A stretch of DNA of 12,491 nucleotides from Lachnospiraceae bacterium (GTDB lineage Bacteria; Bacillota; Clostridia; Lachnospirales; Lachnospiraceae), in contig JAFVAA010000737.1 in the NCBI GenBank assembly GCA_017476305.1, positions 1-12,491 of the forward strand, read 5' to 3'. A program made the position numbers and the translations under genes. Below are positions 6,931 to 12,491 of the stretch, piece after piece. Each line of letters begins with the position of its first letter. Within the stretch, counting starts at the first letter, position 1. The notes below the pieces were generated by a model. It worked only from the letters and a program-made list of their open reading frames with translations. It had not been told where the DNA came from and ran no database searches.

Positions 6931-6993
6931 CTGGCGGATAATAAAATTATCCAACGTATAATAGGGTGGGAGTAGAAAGTTTTCACTTTCTGA
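6903..6993 (-). ncRNA. Candidate small RNA with three hairpins and an intrinsic terminator
   Basis: Read on the minus strand, three hairpins follow each other: AGAAAGT/ACTTTCT at 6991-6974 with a GAAA loop, GGATAA/TTATCC at 6952-6936 with a 5-nt loop, and AAAGAGCC/GGCTCTTT at 6930-6911 with a GAAA loop followed by a T-rich tract. GAAA is a GNRA tetraloop only on this strand; on the plus strand the loops read TTTC. A TATACT -10-like hexamer at 7005-7000 would start transcription just before the first hairpin, giving about 90 nt, but its -35 is poor. No ORF fits. It may be an independent small RNA or an attenuated leader of the foldase operon. It matches no RNA family I can name. Confidence 0.4.
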
Positions 6994-7110
6994 TTCCATA
7001 GTATATTTAGGAATTGTGTCGTTTTTATGGCAAAAATGTGAAATTTTTCTGAATATTATAAAGTTTTTTCTTTTAAAAATTATTTTTTTCAGTTTTTTAC
7101 AAGAAAAACA

Positions 7111-7139
7111 TTGAAAAAATAACAATTTCGTGTAATACT
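7111..7139 (+). promoter_or_regulatory. Probable gdhA promoter
   Basis: TTGAAA at 7111-7116 and AATACT at 7134-7139 are 17 bp apart, with TG one base before the -10 (TGTAATACT, an extended -10). The transcript would begin near 7146 and carry a leader of about 130 nt that includes the nested inverted repeats. The region is so AT-rich that chance matches are likely, so the call is moderate. Confidence 0.5.
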
Positions 7140-7148
7140 ATAAAAAGT

Positions 7149-8628
<1,480 letters not shown>

Positions 8629-8636
8629 TAGTCGCA

Positions 8637-8748
8637 AAAGCAAGTGCCCGAGTCCGGGGAAACCGTAATTTTTCGAGGATTTTGCTTTCGATGGCAATAA
8701 ATATGATAACATAATCGGTTCACGTCACACAGATGTGTGGCTGCAGCC
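8637..8748 (+). other. Structured 3' region of the gdhA transcript
   Basis: The 128 bp between the gdhA stop and its terminator hold several self-complementary elements: AAAGCAA (8637-8643) with TTGCTTT (8682-8688), CACAC/GTGTG (8726-8730 and 8735-8739, loop AGAT) and the perfect palindrome GGCTGCAGCC (8739-8748). No plausible gene is present. It is a candidate 3'-end-derived small RNA or a stability element; the short stems alone are not proof. Confidence 0.35.
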
Positions 8749-8755
8749 GTAATCA

Positions 8756-8787
8756 AAGGCGTGTCATGAAAACCGACACGCCTTTTT
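8756..8787 (+). terminator. Rho-independent terminator of gdhA
   Basis: AAGGCGTGTC (8756-8765) pairs perfectly with GACACGCCTT (8775-8784) around a 9-nt loop, and five T's end the structure at 8783-8787. On the minus strand the same hairpin is followed by a shorter T stretch (TTTGATT) and may also stop the convergent hydrolase transcript that ends at 8837. Confidence 0.9.
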
Positions 8788-8836
8788 CATATTTTATAAG
8801 CAGACCACATCATGTATCCGGATATTTGCAATCCTT

Positions 8837-10036
8837 CTACGTTTCCAGTGCAGAATACACAATATCACGAATCACCTGTATATCCCGGTATCCATTTCCT
8901 CCACACTTTTGAATCACATAAATGACAGAAAGCTCCTCCTTCGGATCGATAAACATATAGCAGCCAAGCCAGCCGTCCCAGCCATATTCTCCATTTGTCC
9001 CCAGACTTTCTGCCAGCTCCTCATGAATCATGACACGCATCAGATTTCCATAGCCATACCCTTTCAGGGAATCCCAATCGTACCACGAAAGCTGCTTTTC
9101 ATTCAGATGATTCTGCGTCATCCACCGGATCGTCTTTTCGCCCAAAATCCGAACTCCCTGATAGGTCCCTTTTCCTAACATCATTTTTACGAATTTCGAA
9201 TAATCATCTATCGTCGAAACCAGCCCTGCCCCGCCTGATTCAAATGCCGGTTTCTTAAGATGCATATAGGAAAGTCCCAGATGCTGCCATGTGCACGGTT
9301 CCAAAGTCTGCGTCTCCGGCATATACTGGTAATTCTGCATGAGTCTTCCCTGCTTTTCTTCCGGCACATAAAAATCCGTATCCACCATCCCAAGCGGTTC
9401 AAATATCGTCTCCTTTAAATATTTTCCATAGGATTTTCCTGTCACCACCTCAATGACAGCTCCCAGCACATCCGCACAAAATCCGTATCTCCAGCCTTCT
9501 CCCGGCTGAAATTCCAGAGGCTGTTTTCCAATCAGATTCGCTAAATCGTAGGTTGAAGCCTGTATATCTTCCTCAAAAATTTTCCGATAATATTCATCTA
9601 TCATTCTCTGCATGATTTTCCCTACCTCATAGGATTCATCCGGATAGACTACCCCCGCTGTCATATCCAGCAGATGCTGAATCGTCACCTCTGTTTTTAC
9701 TGGTACGAGCCCCTCCTTCGTGTATACCCTCTGGTCTTTAAATCCCGGAATATATGTACTCACAGCATCGGAAAGTGCCAGCTTCCCCTTTTCCACCAGG
9801 CTCATCACTGCCACCGATGTGATTGGTTTAGTCATGGAATAGCACCGAAAAATCGCATCCCGCTTCATCGGAATCCCCTTTTCCTTATCTGCTTCCCCAT
9901 ATTCATTGGAAAAAATCTCTTTTCCTTTATAGAGCACACTGACAGCAGCCCCTACATTACAATCCGGATCCTTCGAATTTCCAAGCAGTGTACTCTCGAT
10001 CGCAGGATCCAATCGTTTTAAAATCTCCTGATTCAT
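8837..10036 (-). CDS. Serine beta-lactamase-family hydrolase (class C/esterase type)
   Basis: A 399-residue serine hydrolase of the beta-lactamase/PBP-like superfamily. The nucleophile motif is S67-M-T-K70 (RCYSMTKPITS). The second motif tyrosine is probably Y184 in GWRYGFCADVLGAVIEVVTG. Other family hallmarks are HLLDMTAGVVYPD at about 121-133, ESGGAGLVSTIDDYSKF at about 266-282, and a Trp/Gly-rich segment YGWDGWLGCYMFIDPKEE at about 351-368 in the place of KTG. There is no signal peptide, so it is cytoplasmic and more likely an esterase or peptidase-like enzyme than a resistance enzyme; the substrate is unknown. The start at 10036 is chosen because AGGAGG lies 8 nt upstream; an in-frame ATG at 10069 would place that site inside the coding region. 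It is a lone gene, divergent from the CmpB-like gene and convergent with gdhA. Confidence 0.92.
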   Translation of the reverse strand: MNQEILKRLDPAIESTLLGNSKDPDCNVGAAVSVLYKGKEIFSNEYGEADKEKGIPMKRDAIFRCYSMTKPITSVAVMSLVEKGKLALSDAVSTYIPGFKDQRVYTKEGLVPVKTEVTIQHLLDMTAGVVYPDESYEVGKIMQRMIDEYYRKIFEEDIQASTYDLANLIGKQPLEFQPGEGWRYGFCADVLGAVIEVVTGKSYGKYLKETIFEPLGMVDTDFYVPEEKQGRLMQNYQYMPETQTLEPCTWQHLGLSYMHLKKPAFESGGAGLVSTIDDYSKFVKMMLGKGTYQGVRILGEKTIRWMTQNHLNEKQLSWYDWDSLKGYGYGNLMRVMIHEELAESLGTNGEYGWDGWLGCYMFIDPKEELSVIYVIQKCGGNGYRDIQVIRDIVYSALET

Positions 10037-10127
10037 CTCCTTCTCCTCCTCTTCGATAAAATATATCATTTAAAATTCGCTTACAAAAATATCCAAAATA
10101 AATACATTCCATTTTCACGCCACAAAC

Positions 10128-10155
10128 ATTCTAACACATTTTTTCTGAATAACAA
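10128..10155 (-). promoter_or_regulatory. Promoter of the hydrolase gene
   Basis: On the minus strand -35 TTGTTA (10155-10150) and -10 TAGAAT (10133-10128) are 16 bp apart, and the -10 is extended by TG (TGTTAGAAT). The start would lie about 85 bp upstream of the ATG at 10036. Confidence 0.5.
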
Positions 10156-10162
10156 AATGCTT

Positions 10163-10185
10163 TTTGTACAAACTATCCTATAGGA
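10163..10185. promoter_or_regulatory. Two adjacent palindromes between divergent promoters (possible operator)
   Basis: TTTGTACAAA (10163-10172) and TCCTATAGGA (10176-10185) are each perfect 10-bp palindromes, 3 bp apart. The second extends to a 16-bp palindrome (10174 c/t side excluded one mismatch pair) within CTATCCTATAGGACAG, 10173-10188. They lie between the minus-strand promoter of the hydrolase and the plus-strand extended -10 of the CmpB-like gene, the usual place for a shared regulator to bind. No regulator gene is adjacent. Confidence 0.4.
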
Positions 10186-10189
10186 CAGA

Positions 10190-10198
10190 TGATACAAT
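10190..10198 (+). promoter_or_regulatory. Extended -10 promoter element for the CmpB-like gene
   Basis: TGATACAAT at 10190-10198 matches an extended -10 (TGnTACAAT). No good -35 is found 17 bp upstream, which is acceptable for this promoter class. The leader would be about 73 nt. Confidence 0.4.
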
Positions 10199-10219
10199 TT
10201 CGATTCCAAATCCATGTCA

Positions 10220-10243
10220 TTCTGTTTAGGATTTCGAACAGAA
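10220..10243 (+). other. Leader hairpin upstream of the CmpB-like gene
   Basis: TTCTGTT (10220-10226) and AACAGAA (10237-10243) are perfect 7-bp inverted repeats around a 10-nt loop. They lie within the inferred leader, about 20 bp before the GGAGGG ribosome binding site. Possible operator or mRNA structure. Confidence 0.35.
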
Positions 10244-10277
10244 GCAATGATTACTATAAATACAGGAGGGATTTTCC

Positions 10278-10694
10278 ATGTCACATATTCAGGCAAATAT
10301 TGTGATGTTCTTTTTAGGCGGCTTTTTTTACTGTGTCATGGAGATGCTGGCAAGAGGTCGTACACACATTTCCATGCTCCTGGCAGGAGGTGTCTGCTTC
10401 CTGTTAGTCGGAGGCATCCGTCGTCTCATCGGCGAATCCGCAGCTCTGATCAGCCAAATGATGATCAGTGGTCTTTTCATTACCATAGTAGAGTTCTGCT
10501 TTGGCATGATTTTAAATCAAAAGATGGGATTAAACGTCTGGGACTATTCCAGGGAGCAGTACAATCTTTTCGGACAGATCTGTCTTTTATATTCTAATCT
10601 ATGGTTCCTCATTTCCGCACCAATCATCCTTTTTCATGATCTTTTAAAATGCCTTCTGCTAGACGTTCCTCTTCCCCACTACCGGATTTTCTAG
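10278..10694 (+). CDS. CmpB-like integral membrane protein (putative ABC-transporter type IV family)
   Basis: A 138-residue hydrophobic protein with about four membrane helices (about 5-25, 30-50, 58-82 and 100-122). The signatures NVWDYSREQYNLFGQICLLY (83-102) and the C-terminal PHYRIF are characteristic of the CmpB family that databases label as a putative ABC-transporter permease, though transport activity has not been established for most members. There is no ATPase or other permease gene beside it, so an ABC transporter role is doubtful here. The start at 10278 has GGAGGG 7 nt upstream. It is the only gene of its transcript, divergent from the hydrolase and convergent with pta, and is followed by a hairpin terminator. 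Confidence 0.88.
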   Translation: MSHIQANIVMFFLGGFFYCVMEMLARGRTHISMLLAGGVCFLLVGGIRRLIGESAALISQMMISGLFITIVEFCFGMILNQKMGLNVWDYSREQYNLFGQICLLYSNLWFLISAPIILFHDLLKCLLLDVPLPHYRIF

Positions 10695-10696
10695 CA

Positions 10697-10730
10697 AAAA
10701 AAAGCAGAGAAAAATTTTCTCTGCTTTTGC
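10697..10730. terminator. Bidirectional terminator between the CmpB-like gene and pta
   Basis: GCAGAG (10704-10709) pairs with CTCTGC (10719-10724), extended inward by AAAA/TTTT. On the minus strand eight T's follow the stem, a strong terminator for pta, whose stop is at 10759. On the plus strand TTTTGC follows, a weaker terminator for the CmpB-like gene, whose stop is at 10694. Confidence 0.85.
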
Positions 10731-10758
10731 TGACGATTTTTATAAAATCAACACTGCT

Positions 10759-11760
10759 TTATACTTCCGAATTTGCATCTGCCAATGCCGCTGTAATGAT
10801 TGCCATAGAGTAAACCTCTGACGCATTGCATCCTCTGGAAAGATCGTTCACAGGAGCATTTAGTCCCAAAAGAATCGGACCATACGCATCAAAATTCCCC
10901 ATACGCTGTGCAATCTTGTATCCGATATTTCCGGCACTGATATCCGGGAAAATAAAGGTATTCACATGCCCTGCCACCTTAGACTCCGGACACTTGGTCC
11001 TCGCCACACGCGGAGAAACCGCAGCGTCGAACTGAAGCTCACCTTCTATCGGAAGATCCGGGTATTTTTTCTTCGTTTTCATAGCAGCATTCCGCATCTT
11101 GTCCACATCCTCACCCGCTCCGGAACCATGTGTCGAATAGCTTAAAAATGCCAGCTGTGGATCTACACCGAAAATCTTGGCACACTTCGCTGCCTCTCCC
11201 GCAATCTCCACTAACTCATCCTCTGTCGGCTTTATGTTAATCGCACAGTCTGCCATCGCAAGCACTTCATTATCACCTGTCGCACCCGGACGAACCAGGA
11301 TAAAGCAGGAAGAAACAATGCTGTTCTCCGGCTTCGTCTTTATAAGCTGCAGGGCAGGACGAACCGTATCTGCAGTAGAATATGTCGCTCCTCCGAGGAG
11401 TGCATCTGCAACCCCCATTTTTACCAGCATCGTTCCAAAATAGTTCCCCTGTAAAAGTGTTTCCTTTGCCTGCTCCGGTGTGACGCCCTTCTTTTTACGG
11501 AGCTCACAGAACTCTGCCACCATTTCATCCATCTTATCATACTGCTCCGGATCGATTATCTCCGCTCCACGGATATTAAAACCACATTCCTCCGCAGCTT
11601 CAAAAATCTTTTCCTCGCTTCCCACTAAAATCGGATGTAAGAAATTACTTGCCAAAAGTCTGGATGCCGCCTCTAAAATGCGCGCATCCTCCCCCTCTGT
11701 AAATACAATTTTTTTTGGATTTTTCTTTAAAATCCCAATCAACTGTCCAAAACCGAACAA
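10759..11760 (-). CDS. pta: Phosphate acetyltransferase
   Basis: A 333-residue short-form (class I) phosphotransacetylase, converting acetyl-CoA and phosphate to acetyl phosphate and CoA in the acetate pathway. The N-terminus carries KKIVFTEGEDARILEAA, the middle GVADALLGGATYSTADTVRP (with R134) and SCFILVRPG, and the C-terminus the active-site segment VNDLSRGCNASEVYSM with S308-R309, matching the S309-R310 pair of the Methanosarcina enzyme of the same length. The position of the catalytic Asp316 of that enzyme appears to be E315 here, if the alignment is right. The start is TTG at 11760 (frame LFGFGQL), preceded by GGAG 8 nt upstream; no in-frame ATG is available close by. ackA, often adjacent, is absent: a strong terminator follows directly. 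The gene has its own promoter at 11834-11862. Confidence 0.96.
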   Translation of the reverse strand: MFGFGQLIGILKKNPKKIVFTEGEDARILEAASRLLASNFLHPILVGSEEKIFEAAEECGFNIRGAEIIDPEQYDKMDEMVAEFCELRKKKGVTPEQAKETLLQGNYFGTMLVKMGVADALLGGATYSTADTVRPALQLIKTKPENSIVSSCFILVRPGATGDNEVLAMADCAINIKPTEDELVEIAGEAAKCAKIFGVDPQLAFLSYSTHGSGAGEDVDKMRNAAMKTKKKYPDLPIEGELQFDAAVSPRVARTKCPESKVAGHVNTFIFPDISAGNIGYKIAQRMGNFDAYGPILLGLNAPVNDLSRGCNASEVYSMAIITAALADANSEV

Positions 11761-11833
11761 AATATCATCTCCATTCCCTTATATTTTATTAATGTCCCCA
11801 ATCCAAACAACTGCATTTTTGTGAACTGTCCTT

Positions 11834-11862
11834 ATTTTGAACTATATTCCCTGTAATGTCAA
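11834..11862 (-). promoter_or_regulatory. Promoter of pta
   Basis: On the minus strand a perfect -35 TTGACA (11862-11857) is followed after 17 bp by CAAAAT (11839-11834), a four-of-six match to the -10. The leader to the TTG start is about 70 nt. Confidence 0.55.
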
Positions 11863-11930
11863 TAGAAAAACGCAAAGGTTTTTTTCCTTAATTAAATCTT
11901 AATTCTCAATTACGAAAAATTTCATTCCCT

Positions 11931-12491
11931 TCATACGTATATATAGCCCTCATCACATAATCTCTCCGGTATTTCCCGTACCACCGTTTCCACAAACTCC
12001 ACCATACTGTCAAAGCTTAGAAACTCTGCTGTTTCCTCCGGATGCATTTCATAATACAGTTCCAATCTCTGCGCTATGGTTTTATGTACAGACTTCATGG
12101 GTTCTGGTGGCACATACGGCTTTAATTTTTCCATCCACACAATTGGCACTGATGTATCTAACTGCGACACATCCCCATATATCTTTTCATTCAAAAAATC
12201 ATCCCAGAATTTTTCCTGTGCAGTAAAAATCAAATTCTCCATTCCTTCATACTCTTTCAGATACCACATCGCCTTTTCACGCTGCTTATCATTTTCAAAA
12301 GGAATGCTCCACTCCAAACCGTCCCGGTCCGACCTTTTGCAATAAATGCCATCCTTGTCACAGTATGTATAATACATGGCATCTGTTTTTTCTGTATGCT
12401 CCGGAAGTACATGGGTATAGGCAAGCAGTCTTTTTTTATCTGACAACCCTGTGTCACCTTGCCTGTTCAAAAATCCCTTCCAAACAACTTC
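11931..12491 (-). CDS. Unrecognised protein, C-terminal part (probably continues past right edge)
   Basis: The minus-strand frame is open from the stop at 11931 to the window edge (187 codons). A TTG at 12470 follows GGAAGGG at a short 4-nt spacing and could be the start (179 residues), but the frame remains open for seven further codons (EVVWKGF), so the gene probably starts outside. The visible part is hydrophilic and acidic, rich in Trp, Tyr and Glu, e.g. CDKDGIYCKRSDRDGLEWSI, LKEYEGMENLIFTAQEKFWD and AQRLELYYEMHPEETAEFLS. It has no signal peptide, membrane helix or catalytic motif that I know. Function is not recognised. Only a weak hairpin (AAGG/CCTT) lies between its stop and the pta promoter. 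Confidence 0.7.
   Translation of the reverse strand, partial: EVVWKGFLNRQGDTGLSDKKRLLAYTHVLPEHTEKTDAMYYTYCDKDGIYCKRSDRDGLEWSIPFENDKQREKAMWYLKEYEGMENLIFTAQEKFWDDFLNEKIYGDVSQLDTSVPIVWMEKLKPYVPPEPMKSVHKTIAQRLELYYEMHPEETAEFLSFDSMVEFVETVVREIPERLCDEGYIYV

Noticed and set aside
6964..6975. Similarity of agggtgggagta to a T-box motif
   Set aside because: The full T-box sequence with its antiterminator is absent, and the downstream gene gdhA is not an aminoacylation or amino-acid transport gene.
6757..7125. Minus-strand ORF of 122 codons in the foldase/gdhA gap
   Set aside because: It has no ribosome binding site, reads through the terminator hairpin and low-complexity AT-rich DNA, and its composition does not look like a protein.
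8837..10036. Beta-lactam resistance enzyme
   Set aside because: There is no signal peptide and the KTG motif is replaced by a Trp/Gly-rich segment as in esterase-type members, so resistance is not supported.

Overview
The window looks like a chromosomal segment of an anaerobic Firmicute, most likely a motile Lachnospiraceae-type Clostridia. This is inferred from the strong AGGAGG/GGAGGG ribosome binding sites, AT-rich intergenic DNA around genes of moderate GC, some TTG starts, a CheV-type chemotaxis coupling protein, a 450-residue hexameric-type glutamate dehydrogenase and a CmpB-like membrane protein. I see no insertion sequence, prophage, CRISPR array, tRNA or rRNA.

Layout. Positions 1-588 (minus) hold the N-terminal 196 residues of a very acidic protein built on a 15-residue tandem repeat; it runs off the left edge. 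Upstream of it, after an intergenic stem-loop (620-664), lies cheV (679-1590, minus). A secreted lipoprotein (1757-2476, minus) follows with its own promoter. Then comes a four-gene minus-strand operon in transcription order: a membrane-anchored trigger-factor-like foldase (6704-5583), a one-TM coiled-coil protein of unknown role (5550-4969), an OmpR-type response regulator (4920-4246) and its sensor kinase (4215-2608). Its promoter is at 6756-6785. The 571-bp gap 6705-7275 separates this operon from the divergent gdhA. It carries a series of stem-loops ending in a minus-strand terminator, best read as an undescribed small RNA or leader RNA, plus nested inverted repeats in the gdhA leader.

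Right half. gdhA (7276-8628, plus) makes a probably NADP(H)-linked glutamate dehydrogenase and ends in a structured 3' region with a strong terminator. A cytoplasmic serine beta-lactamase-like hydrolase (8837-10036, minus) converges on it. This gene is divergent from a CmpB-like integral membrane protein (10278-10694, plus), with palindromes lying between the two promoters. A bidirectional terminator separates the latter from pta (10759-11760, minus, TTG start), phosphate acetyltransferase. No ackA follows pta. The right edge holds the C-terminal part of an unrecognised protein (11931-12491, minus).

How the genes work together. gdhA (ammonia assimilation or glutamate turnover) and pta (acetyl-CoA to acetyl phosphate) are core metabolism. 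cheV and the acidic repeat protein may belong to chemotaxis or motility. The foldase, coiled-coil protein and two-component system probably form one envelope module, in which an extracytoplasmic folding factor is co-expressed with a sensor-regulator pair. I do not see a complete novel defence or biosynthetic system. The most unusual elements are the acidic repeat protein, the 6854-6993 structured RNA region, and the gdhA and 10.2-kb regulatory regions.
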